Part shown: positions 1 through 9,426 of the stretch, in pieces
Numbering within the stretch: position 1 is the stretch's first letter
Layout of the letters: every line of letters begins with the position of its first letter
NCBI RefSeq assembly: GCF_011601275.1
Contig: NZ_JAAOLY010000002.1
Location: 372,001-436,000 of the forward strand
Direction of reading: 5' to 3'
Origin: Janthinobacterium lividum
GTDB taxonomy: Bacteria > Pseudomonadota > Gammaproteobacteria > Burkholderiales > Burkholderiaceae_D
Length of the DNA: 64,000 bases
Notes under the pieces: model-generated
The model's database searches: none
What the model saw: the letters and a program-made list of their open reading frames with translations, nothing else
Told to the model about the DNA's origin: nothing
Position numbers and translations under genes: made by a program

Positions 1-53
1 TGGCGTGCACGCGCGTGCTGCAAGCGCGCGAAGTGCGCGGCCTGTATCCATAA
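1..53 (+). CDS. C-terminal end of a protein truncated by the window start
   Basis: An open frame entering from the left edge ends at a TAA at 51-53; the visible tail reads ACTRVLQAREVRGLYP. It is too short to assign to a family. It is followed by a long imperfect palindrome and the terminator shared with galE, which fits the real 3' end of a plus-strand gene converging on galE. The frame could also be chance. Confidence 0.35.
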   Translation, partial: ACTRVLQAREVRGLYP

Positions 54-58
54 TGGCT

Positions 59-152
59 GCCTGAGAAAAAGCCCAAGGCGTTGTTGCCTGCCCCTCGCCG
101 TACTAGCGTACTGTCTTCGGGGCGGCGCCTAGCCCTGGGCATTTTTCAGGCG
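59..152. repeat. Long imperfect inverted repeat
   Basis: The outer arms are GCCTGAGAAAAAGCCCAAGGC at the left and, reversed, GCCTGAAAAATGCCCAGGGC at the right, with only a few mismatches. Inside are nested complementary blocks (CCCC/GGGG and GTAC-TAGC-GTAC). The whole 94-bp unit could fold as one branched hairpin. It sits between the truncated left gene and the galE terminator, so it may act as a transcript end or be a mobile palindromic repeat. Confidence 0.5.
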
Positions 153-173
153 CCATTGGGTTTCTGGCAATCT

Positions 174-214
174 AAAAAAATCCCGCTACACTTTGCGTGT
201 GAGCGGGATTTTTT
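174..214. terminator. Bidirectional intrinsic terminator after galE
   Basis: The stem TCCCGCT/AGCGGGA is flanked by seven A residues on the left and six T residues on the right, so it can end transcription in both directions. It lies 17 bp past the galE stop codon and serves the convergent genes. Confidence 0.85.
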
Positions 215-230
215 ACGTCTGCCGGATTTT

Positions 231-1250
231 CTACACTGCGTAGCCTTGCGGGTTCTGGTGCTGCCAGCGCCAGTGGTCTGTACACATGTCGTCGATGTTT
301 TTCTGCGCTTGCCAGCCCAGCAGCTCCTTGGCCTTGTCGGCCGAGGCGTAGCAGCTGGCGATGTCGCCAGGGCGGCGCGGCACGATGTCGTACGGTACCT
401 TGCGCCCGCTGGCGGCCTCGAAAGCACGCACGGTGTCGAGCACGCTGTAGCCGTGGCCCGTACCCAGGTTGACGGTAAAGCCGCCGTCAGTGGAAAACAG
501 GCGATTCAACGCGGCCACATGGCCCAGCGCCAGGTCGACCACGTGGATGTAATCGCGCACGCCCGTGCCATCCGGCGTATCGTAATCGTTGCCGAAGACG
601 GCCAGGCGCTCGCGGCGGCCCACGGCCACCTGGGCGATGAAGGGCATCAGGTTGTTCGGGATACCTGCCGGATCTTCGCCGATCAAGCCGCTGGCGTGTG
701 CACCGACCGGATTGAAATAGCGCAGTACGCCGACTTGCCACTGCGCATCGGCATGCACGAGATCGGCCAGGATCTGCTCGACCATCAGTTTCGAGCGGCC
801 GTATGGATTGGTCACGGACAGGCGCGACGTTTCCAGGATCGGCAAGGCTTCCGGGTCGCCATACACGGTGGCCGACGAGCTGAAGACAAAACGCTTCACG
901 TTCGCCGCCGCCAGCACTTCCAGCAAGGCCACGGTGCCCGTCACATTGTTGTCCATGTACATCAAAGGCTGGGCCACGGATTCGCCCACGGCTTTCAAGC
1001 CCGCGAAATGGATCACCGCATCGATGGCGTGCTCGCGCAGGACGGCGGCCATGGCCGTGCGGTCGCGTACGTCAGCCTCGTAGAAAGGCACGCTTTTGCC
1101 GGAGATGCGCTCCACGCGCGCCATCGCTTCGCGCGCGCTATTGCACAAATTATCCACCGCGACGACATCAAAGCCGGCAGCGAGCAATTCGACGCAGGTA
1201 TGCGAACCGATGAAACCGGATGCGCCGGTCACGAGTATTTTCTTGGCCAT
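231..1250 (-). CDS. galE: UDP-glucose 4-epimerase
   Basis: Interconverts UDP-glucose and UDP-galactose in the cytoplasm, supplying galactose for surface glycans. The 339-residue protein starts MAKKILVTGASGFIGSHT, the Rossmann NAD-binding GxxGxxG motif. It carries the short-chain dehydrogenase Tyr-Lys pair in NPYGRSK and the GalE-type C-terminus with GDIASCYA and LGW. The frame stays open upstream to 1442, but the Met at 1250 places the nucleotide-binding motif at the usual N-terminus. It stands alone between two terminators, at the edge of the polysaccharide locus that could use UDP-galactose. Confidence 0.95.
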   Translation of the reverse strand: MAKKILVTGASGFIGSHTCVELLAAGFDVVAVDNLCNSAREAMARVERISGKSVPFYEADVRDRTAMAAVLREHAIDAVIHFAGLKAVGESVAQPLMYMDNNVTGTVALLEVLAAANVKRFVFSSSATVYGDPEALPILETSRLSVTNPYGRSKLMVEQILADLVHADAQWQVGVLRYFNPVGAHASGLIGEDPAGIPNNLMPFIAQVAVGRRERLAVFGNDYDTPDGTGVRDYIHVVDLALGHVAALNRLFSTDGGFTVNLGTGHGYSVLDTVRAFEAASGRKVPYDIVPRRPGDIASCYASADKAKELLGWQAQKNIDDMCTDHWRWQHQNPQGYAV

Positions 1251-1335
1251 AATGTCAATCAATGCAAAAAAGATAAGACTACCTGAATTCGTCCGGCCTG
1301 CCAAGCCGGCACACCAGACGAATCGCCATTTGGCA

Positions 1336-1368
1336 TAAAAAAAGCCTGCGGCGCGGTGGCGGCAGGCT
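1336..1368 (-). terminator. Intrinsic terminator after trmB
   Basis: On the minus strand AGCCTGCC pairs with GGCAGGCT around a GC-rich loop and is followed by seven T residues. It lies just past the trmB stop codon and separates trmB from galE. Confidence 0.8.
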
Positions 1369-1414
1369 GATTCTGTTCCGGTACACGGGCCGACAGCCCC
1401 CAGCGCATTCGCGC

Positions 1415-2134
1415 TTATTTCTTGATGAACACCAGATCCCACACGCCATGGCCCAGCTTCAAGCCGCGGTTCTCGAACTTGGTCAGGGGACGGTACGCCG
1501 GTTGCGGCGCATAGCCGTCGGCACTATTGTGCAACTGGGGCTCGGCGCCCAGCACGTCCAGCATTTGCCCTGCGTAATCTTCCCAATCGGTGGCGCAATG
1601 CAGATAACCGCCCGGCGCCAGGCGATCGGTCAATTGTTTGACGAATGGCGACTGAATCAGGCGGCGCTTGTTGTGGCGCGCCTTGTGCCATGGATCGGGG
1701 AAGAAAACGTGGATGCCGGCCAGCGAATTGGCCGGTATCATGTGCGTCAGCACTTCCACCGCATCGTGCTGCAGCAGGCGCAGATTCGTCAGCGATTCTT
1801 CGCCGATCAGCTTCAACAGGCTGCCGACACCGGGCGTATGCACTTCAACACCGATGAAATCCTTCTCCGGCATGGCTTTGGCGATATGCGCGGTCGTCGC
1901 GCCCATGCCAAAACCGATTTCCAGGATCACGGGTGCCTTGCGGCCAAACACCTGCTCAAAGTCCATCGGTTCTTTGGCGAAAGGCACGAGGAACTGCGGC
2001 CCCAGGGTCTCGAGCGCGCGCGCCTGCGCGACAGACAGCCGTCCCGCGCGGGTCACGAAGCTGCGGATGCGGTGTTCGGTCGGATCGTACATCATCGGCC
2101 GCGCCGGGCCGTTTGCTGGGGTATCAGAAGACAT
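1415..2134 (-). CDS. trmB: tRNA (guanine-N7-)-methyltransferase
   Basis: Makes m7G46 in the tRNA variable loop using S-adenosylmethionine. The 239-residue protein has the SAM-binding [11 protein letters not shown] motif, the FIGVEVH acidic loop and the TrmB signature [14 protein letters not shown]. The start at 2134 gives a short polar N-terminal extension normal for the family. It is a single gene with its own terminator, next to a tRNA gene on the same strand. Confidence 0.95.
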   Translation of the reverse strand: MSSDTPANGPARPMMYDPTEHRIRSFVTRAGRLSVAQARALETLGPQFLVPFAKEPMDFEQVFGRKAPVILEIGFGMGATTAHIAKAMPEKDFIGVEVHTPGVGSLLKLIGEESLTNLRLLQHDAVEVLTHMIPANSLAGIHVFFPDPWHKARHNKRRLIQSPFVKQLTDRLAPGGYLHCATDWEDYAGQMLDVLGAEPQLHNSADGYAPQPAYRPLTKFENRGLKLGHGVWDLVFIKK

Positions 2135-2187
2135 GGGAATGAAGAAATAAGTGGCCGTGCCGCATAAAACCAGGCGCCAGCGAAAAA

Positions 2188-2261
2188 TGGAGCGGGTGAA
2201 GGGAATCGAACCCTCGTCGTAAGCTTGGGAAGCTTCTGCTCTACCATTGAGCTACACCCGC
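2188..2261 (-). tRNA. tRNA-Gly (anticodon CCC)
   Basis: The minus strand reads GCGGGTGTAGCTCAATGG from its 5' end, folds into a full cloverleaf with the T-arm GGTTCGATTCC, and ends in an encoded CCA. The anticodon loop TTCCCAA gives CCC, and the sequence closely resembles E. coli glyU. Length is 74 nt. Confidence 0.93.
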
Positions 2262-2270
2262 GAAGCCTGC

Positions 2271-2300
2271 ATTTTACGCGGGATGGCAAGAACTTGGCAA
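2271..2300 (-). promoter_or_regulatory. Predicted sigma70 promoter of tRNA-Gly
   Basis: On the minus strand TTGCCA (2295-2300) and TAAAAT (2271-2276) are 18 bp apart, and the -10 box lies 9 bp before the mature tRNA 5' end. Spacing and both boxes fit a sigma70 promoter. Confidence 0.6.
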
Positions 2301-2504
2301 ACTTGTAGATCGCATTCGAGTTCCTCAGGAATTCTCGCGGTATTTGACAAAAAAGACAGAGAGCGGCATCGGCGCGGCAGCATTTTTGTTGATAGAGAAC
2401 AACATCGTGAGCGGTCAGGCAGCATGAATGGGCTCGAACACGACTAAAATAGAATAAATTGTTGTTGTCTTGAACTGTGTGGCACAGACTAGCAAGAGAA
2501 ATGT

Positions 2505-2513
2505 TGCTACAAT
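2505..2513 (+). promoter_or_regulatory. Extended -10 element before the YjbE-like gene
   Basis: TGCTACAAT is an extended -10 box (TG-n-TACAAT), with start expected near 2520 and a short leader before the ATG at 2561. No good -35 box is seen, as is common with extended -10 promoters. Confidence 0.45.
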
Positions 2514-2560
2514 CGCGTGACAGTTTAGCATTCCCGCTGTTCAACCTAAAAGGAAATCCC

Positions 2561-2800
2561 ATGAAGAAAATTCTGATCGCTTCGGCAATCCTGTGCTTCG
2601 CTTCCGCACAAGCCATGGCTCAATCGGCACCAGCTCCTGCACCAGCAGCAGCTGCACCAGCAGCTGGCGCCGCTGCCGGCACCACCGTTGCCGGCCTGAG
2701 CGTCAGCACCATGATCGCAATCGGCGCAGCAGTTGCCGTTGTGGCCGGTGCAGCAAGCTCGGATTCGACCACCGCGCACACGACCCCAACCCACCATTAA
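2561..2800 (+). CDS. Small secreted Ala/Pro-rich protein, YjbE-like
   Basis: This 79-residue protein has a clear signal peptide (MKKILIASAILCFASAQAMA, cleaved before QSAP), an Ala/Pro stretch, a hydrophobic glycine-alanine segment (about residues 45-65) and a Thr/His-rich tail. The start at 2561 is set by AAAGGAA just upstream; the longer frame from 2477 lacks this. Its layout resembles YjbE, the small secreted member of the yjbEFGH exopolysaccharide operon, and a yjbH-type gene lies in the same locus (29818-32850). Function is inferred from layout and context only. It has its own promoter and terminator. Confidence 0.75.
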   Translation: MKKILIASAILCFASAQAMAQSAPAPAPAAAAPAAGAAAGTTVAGLSVSTMIAIGAAVAVVAGAASSDSTTAHTTPTHH

Positions 2801-2916
2801 TACCTGGCTGTCCAGGCAGCGACAGGTAGGCCTATCCTGCAGCTTGATGTCGAGCCGAAAGGTGACGGCCTGGTGCCGCAATAGTTGATATACATGAAAT
2901 AAGTCGACTATTGCAT

Positions 2917-2949
2917 AAAAGCCCTTTTCATTTGAAAACGGGCTTTTTT
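2917..2949 (+). terminator. Intrinsic terminator after the YjbE-like gene
   Basis: AAAAGCCC and GGGCTTTT form the stem around an inner TTTTCA/TGAAAA pairing, followed by a T-rich tail. It lies 117 bp past the stop codon. Confidence 0.75.
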
Positions 2950-3100
2950 CTTTTTAGAAAATAACGAAGAGGCTGACGTCAACTTTTCTGTTTTGATGGA
3001 CGATGCAATATTGCGCGTGCATACATACGGTATCCATTTATCCATTAAGAAATCCAGCTGACATGTTCGTGAGATACCCTATTCAAGCGCCTCGCTCACC

Positions 3101-3457
3101 ATGAAGAACCAGCCCTTTTTCAAGCGCATGGGATTTGCCTTGAGCGGCATTGCCGCCGCCCTGCGTCTCGAATCGAGCTTTCGCTTGCAATGCCTTGCCG
3201 CCTTCTTGGTCGTAATCGTGCTCGCCTGGAGCAAGCCGGTAATGATCTGGTGGGCACTGCTGCTACTCAACTGTGGCCTAGTACTGGCAGCTGAACTGTT
3301 CAATACGGCGCTTGAACACTTGATTGACCACCTGCATCCTGGCCTGCACCCCAGCATCAAGATCGTCAAGGATTGCGCCGCAGGGGCTGTGTTCATTCTC
3401 AGCATGAGTGCCGCCTGCATTTTTGTTGCTTTTTTGCTGGAAAAATTTTCCAGTTGA
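3101..3457 (+). CDS. dgkA: Diacylglycerol kinase (DgkA family)
   Basis: An inner-membrane kinase that phosphorylates diacylglycerol to phosphatidic acid. The 118-residue protein has the family size, three membrane segments and the active-site region AAELFNTALEHLIDHLHP with the following KDCAAGAV. The short basic N-terminus (MKNQPFFKR) and the FALSGIAAALRLESSFR amphipathic stretch are typical. It lies between the YjbE-like gene and manC. A link with polysaccharide lipid recycling is possible but not shown by the sequence. Confidence 0.9.
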   Translation: MKNQPFFKRMGFALSGIAAALRLESSFRLQCLAAFLVVIVLAWSKPVMIWWALLLLNCGLVLAAELFNTALEHLIDHLHPGLHPSIKIVKDCAAGAVFILSMSAACIFVAFLLEKFSS

Positions 3458-3631
3458 GTAGCTATAGCTGCCAAGCAAATTACAATGCATGGTTCGCCAA
3501 GGCGCCTCCCCTGTCCACGTCAACATTCGAGGCGGCGAGACGAAATACATGAATTTCTATAATTCATTAAAATAATGCCTTTTTGAAATATTTTATCTTT
3601 ACCAATACTGATTTTCAGCACGCCTTGTGGC

Positions 3632-3659
3632 TTGCATGACAATTACATAAAACAATAAT
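3632..3659 (+). promoter_or_regulatory. Candidate promoter of the manC-wbaP-rfb arm
   Basis: TTGCAT (3632-3637) and AATAAT (3654-3659) are 16 bp apart in an AT-rich 275-bp gap, leaving a leader of roughly 65 nt before the manC ATG at 3733. It is the best sigma70 match in the gap. Confidence 0.4.
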
Positions 3660-3732
3660 CGCTTATTTTCAAGCGGCTAACGACTCAGTTTTCCTCTAGC
3701 GAAGCTGTTTTAATTTTTGAATTGATGCGTAG

Positions 3733-5151
3733 ATGAATACTCCCCTTGTACCAGTGATTCTTTGCGGTGGCTCCGGCACACGCTTGTGGCCCCTGTCCCG
3801 CGAAGGCTACCCTAAACAGTTCTTGCGTTTGTCTGGCGAGACCAGCATGTTGCAGCAGACACTGCAACGGCTGACTGGTATTGAAGCCTTGGCGCCGGCT
3901 TTGCTGGTATGCAATGACTCGTCGCGTTTCATTGTCGCGGAACAGTTGCGTGAGATAGGCCTGAACAATGCCCGCATGGTGCTCGAACCGATGCGCCGCA
4001 ATACGGCGCCGGCCATTGCCACAGCTGCCCTGCAAGCCATGGAAAACGGCGACGACCCCATCCTTCTCGTATTGCCGTCCGACCATGTCATCCTGGATAC
4101 ACCAGCGTTCCACCGCGCCATCAAGCTGGCGCGCGATGCTGCGGAACAAGGTAACTTGCTCACCTTCGGCATTTCCCCGACCGGACCGGAGACAGGTTAC
4201 GGCTATATCCGCGCCGAGGGCGGTGCAGCTGGCCAGGTCCAGCGTATTGTCGAATTCGTCGAGAAGCCTGCCCTGGCGCTGGCGGAACAATATATTGCCA
4301 GCGGCGATTATTTCTGGAATAGCGGAATGTTTGTGTTCCGCGCCAGCCGTTACCTGGCAGAACTTGAACGCTTTCAGCCTGTCGTCGTCGCGGCGTGCCG
4401 GGAAGCGCTGGCCAAGGCGAAAAGCGACCTCGATTTCATCCGCCTGGACCACGATGCCTACGCCGCCAGTCCCGATATCGCCGTCGATTACGCCGTCATG
4501 GAGCGCACCAGCCATGCGGCCACCGTCGCGCTCGACGCCGGCTGGAATGATATCGGTTCCTGGAAAGCCGTACTCGACGTGGCGAAAAAAGACGCCAACA
4601 ACAATAGCGCCCACGGCGATGTGTTGATGCAGGATTGCAATGATTGCCTGGTGCATGGGAATAGCCGCCTGGTGACCGCCATCGGCATGCGCAATACCGT
4701 CATCGTGGAAACGGCCGATGCCGTGCTGGTCATGGATGCGGATCAGGCGCAACATACCAAGACCTTGGTGGCGCAGTTGATTGCCAAAGACCGTGCTGAA
4801 GCCACCATGCACCGCGAAGTGTTCCGTCCGTGGGGATCGTACGATTCCATCGGCAACGGCGAGCGCTTCCAGGTCAAACGGATCACGGTCAAGCCTGGCG
4901 CCAAGCTGTCATTGCAAATGCATCACCACCGTGCCGAGCACTGGATCGTGGTATCCGGCACTGCCCAGATCACCAATGGCGACAAGGAATATTTGCTGAC
5001 CGAAAACCAGTCCACCTACATCCCGCTCGGCGTCGTCCATTCCCTGGCGAACCCCGGCAAGCTACCACTGGAATTGATTGAAATTCAATCGGGTAGCTAC
5101 CTTGGGGAAGACGATATTGTCCGCTTTGAAGACCGCTACGGCCGCGCTTAA
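3733..5151 (+). CDS. manC: Mannose-1-phosphate guanylyltransferase / mannose-6-phosphate isomerase
   Basis: Makes GDP-mannose, the precursor for gmd/rmd in the opposite arm, and may also supply mannose-6-phosphate. The 472-residue bifunctional protein has the nucleotidyltransferase signature LCGGSGTRLWPLSREGYPKQ at the N-terminus, FVEKP in the middle and a type II isomerase cupin at the C-terminus (PWGSYDSI, then LSLQMHHHRAEHW for metal binding). This matches the ManC/CpsB/AlgA family in length and order. A phosphomannomutase is not in the window. It opens the plus-strand arm; the ribosome site is weak. Confidence 0.94.
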   Translation: MNTPLVPVILCGGSGTRLWPLSREGYPKQFLRLSGETSMLQQTLQRLTGIEALAPALLVCNDSSRFIVAEQLREIGLNNARMVLEPMRRNTAPAIATAALQAMENGDDPILLVLPSDHVILDTPAFHRAIKLARDAAEQGNLLTFGISPTGPETGYGYIRAEGGAAGQVQRIVEFVEKPALALAEQYIASGDYFWNSGMFVFRASRYLAELERFQPVVVAACREALAKAKSDLDFIRLDHDAYAASPDIAVDYAVMERTSHAATVALDAGWNDIGSWKAVLDVAKKDANNNSAHGDVLMQDCNDCLVHGNSRLVTAIGMRNTVIVETADAVLVMDADQAQHTKTLVAQLIAKDRAEATMHREVFRPWGSYDSIGNGERFQVKRITVKPGAKLSLQMHHHRAEHWIVVSGTAQITNGDKEYLLTENQSTYIPLGVVHSLANPGKLPLELIEIQSGSYLGEDDIVRFEDRYGRA

Positions 5152-5226
5152 ACAAGCAGATACGTCATCCCCACACATGCGGTACCAAGAATTCACACTG
5201 AAGTTTATAAGGTTTAGCAAGGCATC

Positions 5227-6690
5227 ATGAAACCAATCGAAGGCATCTTTGTACAAGAAGTGAAATGGTATTGCAGCAGTAGGGCAGAGAAATATTTTCT
5301 CACCTTTGCCGATGCAGTTGCCATGTTCATGGCATTCTGGTTTGCTGGCAAGTGTACGCTCGATGCCAGCGACTTGAACAGCTTCGGACTGGATAGCTCG
5401 CGCCTGCTCAGTTACAGCCTGCTATCCGTGGTAACCCTGGCGATCTTCAAGCTGAAGGGCCATCATGCCAAACGCCGTCCGTACTCGAATGAAATCAAGG
5501 AACTCCTGAAGGTTTCCATGGTCATGGGCTTGATTGACGCGGCCCTGGTCTTCCTCGACAAGCGCGACTCCTCTCGCGAGGCACTATTGGCCACCTGGCT
5601 GTTGGTGCCGTGCTGTGTCTTGCTGCTGCGCGGCCTCTTCAAATACCTGCTGATGAAAACTGGTGGCTGGATACGGCCTATGGTCATCATCGGATGGGGA
5701 GACAATGCCTTGCAAACCGCGCGCGCCTTCGATGAGGAGGCGTTAATGGGCTATCGCCTGATTGCGTTCCTTATTCCCGAGGGCCAAGAGCGCCTGGAAC
5801 ATCATTATGTGAATCGCAGCAAACAAGCGGTGCCTTGCATTCAACTGGGCGAGAACCCGGAACAAACGCTCAAGTTACTGGGTGACCCACATACGGTTGT
5901 CGCCTTGGAGCAAGGCGGTATCGATGCCTATCAGGGTATGATCCAGCAGGTCAGCCGTTGTGTTGCCAATGTGCAAGTGGTACCTGCCGTACGCGGTCTG
6001 CCCCTGTACGGCATGGAAGTGAACCATTTCTTTGCACATGAAGTGCTGCTACTGACCATGCGCAACAACTTGGCGCGGCCAGGCTTGCAACTGATTAAGC
6101 GCTGCTTTGATCTGATAGCCTCGATCGGCGTGCTGATCGTTGGCGCCCCCATCTTGCTGTGGATCGCGGCCAAGGTCATGGCATCGGGCCGTCCCATCTT
6201 CTATGGCCACAAACGCGTCGGCCAGAATGGCAAGCATTTTCTCTGCTACAAATTCCGCACCATGGCCGTGAATGCCGACGTCTTGCTCAAGGAGTTACTG
6301 GAGCGCGATCCTGCAGCCCGTGCCGAATGGGACCGTGATTTCAAACTGAAAAACGACCCTCGCATTACCTCGATCGGCCACTTCCTGCGCCGGACCAGCC
6401 TCGATGAACTACCTCAGCTATGGAACGTGCTGAAAGGCGAAATGAGCCTGGTCGGACCGCGCCCGGTTGTCGATGCGGAACTGGAGCGGTATGGCCCCCA
6501 GGTAGACTATTACCTAGAAGCCAAGCCTGGTGTCACGGGTCTTTGGCAAGTCAGCGGCAGGAATGACGTCAGCTATGACACGCGCGTTTATCTGGATGCA
6601 TGGTATGTCAAGAACTGGTCTTTATTCAATGACATTGTCATCCTGCTGAAAACGGTTAAAGTCATTTTCAAGAAAGATGGCGCGTATTAG
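5227..6690 (+). CDS. Undecaprenyl-phosphate hexose-1-phosphate transferase, WbaP-like
   Basis: Starts repeat-unit synthesis by moving a sugar phosphate from a UDP-sugar to undecaprenyl phosphate. The 487 residues comprise several N-terminal membrane segments, a CoA-binding-like middle domain (from about residue 150), a further membrane helix at about 295-315, and the catalytic domain with YKFRTM, LRRTSLDELPQLWNVL, MSLVGPRP and KPGVTGLWQVSGRN. The length and five-helix layout resemble WbaP (galactose-1-P) more than WcaJ, but the donor sugar cannot be read from sequence. galE nearby would suit galactose. It sits between manC and rfbB. Confidence 0.88.
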   Translation: MKPIEGIFVQEVKWYCSSRAEKYFLTFADAVAMFMAFWFAGKCTLDASDLNSFGLDSSRLLSYSLLSVVTLAIFKLKGHHAKRRPYSNEIKELLKVSMVMGLIDAALVFLDKRDSSREALLATWLLVPCCVLLLRGLFKYLLMKTGGWIRPMVIIGWGDNALQTARAFDEEALMGYRLIAFLIPEGQERLEHHYVNRSKQAVPCIQLGENPEQTLKLLGDPHTVVALEQGGIDAYQGMIQQVSRCVANVQVVPAVRGLPLYGMEVNHFFAHEVLLLTMRNNLARPGLQLIKRCFDLIASIGVLIVGAPILLWIAAKVMASGRPIFYGHKRVGQNGKHFLCYKFRTMAVNADVLLKELLERDPAARAEWDRDFKLKNDPRITSIGHFLRRTSLDELPQLWNVLKGEMSLVGPRPVVDAELERYGPQVDYYLEAKPGVTGLWQVSGRNDVSYDTRVYLDAWYVKNWSLFNDIVILLKTVKVIFKKDGAY

Positions 6691-6796
6691 TAAGGTTATT
6701 AATTAAATAATTTCATTTAAGAATTTAATTGCCCTCGCTCTCAAGACAATTTATCGACGGGGCATTGTGGCAATGTTCCAGAAAAAGGATAGCAGC

Positions 6797-7876
6797 ATGA
6801 TTTTAGTGACTGGCGGCGCCGGCTTCATCGGTTCCAATTTTGTACGCGACTGGCTGGCGCTCAACGATGAGCCCGTAGTAAATTTTGACAAACTGACCTA
6901 TGCTGGCAATCTCAGCAATCTAGCCAGCCTGGAGCAAGACCCGCGACATATCTTCGTACGCGGTGACATTTGTGATACCGCCCACATCTCCCGCCTGCTG
7001 GCGGAACACCAGCCCCGCGCCATCGTGCATTTTGCCGCCGAGAGCCATGTCGACCGCTCGATCCATAGCCCCGGTGAATTCATTACGACCAACGTGAACG
7101 GCACATTCAACCTGCTCGAAGCCGCGCGCGCCTATTGGTCCGGCCTGACAGGCGAGGCCAAGGATGGTTTCCGTTTCCTGCACGTCTCGACCGATGAAGT
7201 GTATGGCACCCTGGGGCCGAATGATCCGCCGTTCACGGAAACGACGCCGTATGCGCCCAACAGCCCTTACTCGGCATCGAAAGCGGCGTCAGATCATCTG
7301 GTGCGCGCCTATTTCCATACGTACGGCATGCCGGTGCTCACCACCAACTGCTCGAACAACTATGGCTCCTTCCATTTCCCGGAAAAACTGATTCCGCTCA
7401 TCATCAGCAATGCCCGTGCCGGCAAAGCCTTGCCTATCTATGGCGATGGCATGCAAGTGCGCGACTGGCTGTACGTGGGCGACCATTGCTCGGCGATTCG
7501 CCGCGTGCTCGAGGCGGGACGCCTGGGCGAGGTCTACAATGTGGGCGGCTGGAATGAAATGGCCAACCTGGAAGTCGTGCACACCCTGTGCGATATCCTC
7601 GACACGCTCGATCCCAAGACATCCGGCAGCTATCGCGAACAAATCACCTATGTACAGGATCGTCCAGGCCATGACCGCCGCTACGCCATCGATGCACGCA
7701 AGATCGAGCGCGAACTGGGCTGGAAGCCGGCCGAAACCTTCGCCACCGGCATCCGCAAGACCGTCCAGTGGTACCTGGACAACCAGGCCTGGGTACGCGA
7801 TGTCCAGTCGGGCGACTACCTGAAGTGGGTGGAGAAAAACTACGCGGCGCGCGATACGGCCCAGGAGCAGCAATAA
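6797..7876 (+). CDS. rfbB: dTDP-glucose 4,6-dehydratase
   Basis: Converts dTDP-glucose to dTDP-4-keto-6-deoxyglucose. The protein starts [16 protein letters not shown], has the DEVYG catalytic segment and [10 protein letters not shown] (Tyr-Lys pair), and has the family length of 359 residues. The Met at 6797 has AAGGA at proper spacing, so the earlier in-frame Met at 6767 is not preferred. Its product is a branch point: rfbC/rfbD take it to L-rhamnose, and fdtA/fdtB in the opposite arm take it to a 3-amino sugar. The stop overlaps the rfbA start (TAATG). Confidence 0.95.
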   Translation: MILVTGGAGFIGSNFVRDWLALNDEPVVNFDKLTYAGNLSNLASLEQDPRHIFVRGDICDTAHISRLLAEHQPRAIVHFAAESHVDRSIHSPGEFITTNVNGTFNLLEAARAYWSGLTGEAKDGFRFLHVSTDEVYGTLGPNDPPFTETTPYAPNSPYSASKAASDHLVRAYFHTYGMPVLTTNCSNNYGSFHFPEKLIPLIISNARAGKALPIYGDGMQVRDWLYVGDHCSAIRRVLEAGRLGEVYNVGGWNEMANLEVVHTLCDILDTLDPKTSGSYREQITYVQDRPGHDRRYAIDARKIERELGWKPAETFATGIRKTVQWYLDNQAWVRDVQSGDYLKWVEKNYAARDTAQEQQ

Positions 7877-8769
7877 TGGCAACCACCATTGAACGCAAAG
7901 GCATCATCCTGGCCGGTGGTTCAGGGACGCGCCTGTATCCCGTCACCATGGCCGTATCGAAGCAACTGCTGCCCGTATATGACAAGCCGATGATCTACTA
8001 TCCGCTGACCACCCTGATGCTGGCCAGCATACGCGATATCCTGATCATTTCCACACCACAAGATACGCCGCGCTTCCAGGAGTTGCTGGGCGACGGCAGC
8101 CAGTGGGGTATCAGCCTGACCTATGCCGTGCAACCGAGCCCGGATGGCCTGGCACAGGCGTTCATCATCGGCAAAGAGTTTGTCGGCGATGCACCATCGG
8201 CGCTGATTCTGGGTGACAACATCTATTACGGGCACGACTTTGAATCTCAGTTACGCGAAGCCTCGGCACGTACCAGCGGCTCGACCGTGTTCGCTTACCA
8301 TGTGCACGATCCGGAACGCTACGGCGTCGTCGATTTCGATGCGCAGCGGCGCGCCATCAGCATCGAAGAAAAGCCGCTCAAGCCTAAATCGAACTACGCC
8401 GTCACCGGCCTGTATTTCTACGACAGCCAGGTATGCGATATCGCCGCCGGCATCGCCCCGTCCCCACGTGGCGAGCTGGAAATCACCGACGTCAACCGGG
8501 TCTACCTAGAACGCGGTCAGTTGAACGTTGAACTGATGGGGCGCGGCATGGCCTGGCTCGATACTGGCACGCATGAGTCCTTGCTGGAAGCGGGCCAGTT
8601 CATCGCCACCATCGAAAATCGCCAGGGACTTAAAGTAGCTTGCCCGGAAGAGATCGCCTATCGTAAAGGCTATATCGATGCCGCCAAACTGGAGCAACTG
8701 GCCCAGCCATTGAAAAAGAACACCTATGGCCAGTATTTGTTGCGCTTACTCGACGACAAGATATTCTGA
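7876..8769 (+). CDS. rfbA: Glucose-1-phosphate thymidylyltransferase
   Basis: Forms dTDP-glucose from dTTP and glucose-1-phosphate, the first step of the dTDP-sugar route. The 297-residue protein has the signature [14 protein letters not shown] followed by [16 protein letters not shown], with LGDNIYYG and [17 protein letters not shown]. The ATG shares one base with the rfbB stop, so translation is probably coupled; longer in-frame starts would lie inside rfbB. The order is rfbB-A-C-D. Confidence 0.95.
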   Translation: MATTIERKGIILAGGSGTRLYPVTMAVSKQLLPVYDKPMIYYPLTTLMLASIRDILIISTPQDTPRFQELLGDGSQWGISLTYAVQPSPDGLAQAFIIGKEFVGDAPSALILGDNIYYGHDFESQLREASARTSGSTVFAYHVHDPERYGVVDFDAQRRAISIEEKPLKPKSNYAVTGLYFYDSQVCDIAAGIAPSPRGELEITDVNRVYLERGQLNVELMGRGMAWLDTGTHESLLEAGQFIATIENRQGLKVACPEEIAYRKGYIDAAKLEQLAQPLKKNTYGQYLLRLLDDKIF

Positions 8770-8816
8770 GGCGCTCCACGCCTTCCACTTAGTTCATACC
8801 GTACTAATCATAGACC

Positions 8817-9362
8817 ATGCAAATTCAGACCACAGCATTACCTGACGTGTTGATACTCGAACCCACCGTATTTGGTGACGACCGCGGCTTTTTTTATGAG
8901 AGCTTCAACAAAAAACGCTTCGCAGAACTGACCGGCGTGACACGCGAGTTTATACAAGACAATCACTCCAAGTCTGCCAAGGGGGTATTGCGTGGTCTGC
9001 ATTATCAGATCCAGCATCCACAAGGCAAACTGGTGCGCGTCACGGCTGGCGAAGTATTCGACGTCGTCGTTGACCTGCGAAAAAGCTCGTCAACGTTCGG
9101 AAAATGGCTCGGCGTCGTGCTGTCGGCCACGAACAAACGCCAGTTGTGGGTGCCGGAAGGTTTTGCCCATGGTTTCGTGGTCACCAGCGAAAGCGCTGAA
9201 TTCATCTACAAGACCACCGATTACTGGGCGCCGGAGTTTGAGCGTTGCGTCTTGTGGAACGATCCGGCGATCGGCATTGACTGGCAGTTGGATGGTGAGC
9301 CACTACTGTCCGGCAAGGACAAGGCCGGGACGCTGCTGGTCAACGCCGACGTATTTGCCTGA
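8817..9362 (+). CDS. rfbC: dTDP-4-dehydrorhamnose 3,5-epimerase
   Basis: Epimerises dTDP-4-keto-6-deoxyglucose at C3 and C5. The 181-residue cupin has the family start (VLILEPTVFGDDRGFFYESF), RGLHYQ with the catalytic His, the VVVDLRKSS strand and VPEGFAHGF. It lies 47 bp after rfbA and 64 bp before rfbD, in the same direction. Confidence 0.95.
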   Translation: MQIQTTALPDVLILEPTVFGDDRGFFYESFNKKRFAELTGVTREFIQDNHSKSAKGVLRGLHYQIQHPQGKLVRVTAGEVFDVVVDLRKSSSTFGKWLGVVLSATNKRQLWVPEGFAHGFVVTSESAEFIYKTTDYWAPEFERCVLWNDPAIGIDWQLDGEPLLSGKDKAGTLLVNADVFA

Positions 9363-9426
9363 TCCAGAACCCCTATCTGTACGACGCCGCCGGGCGGCGC
9401 CGTAGTCACCACTATAAAAATCACCT

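Noticed and set aside
2092-2616. Minus-strand frame of 174 codons over trmB start, tRNA-Gly and the YjbE-like gene
   Set aside because: It runs through a tRNA gene and two supported genes and shows no family features.
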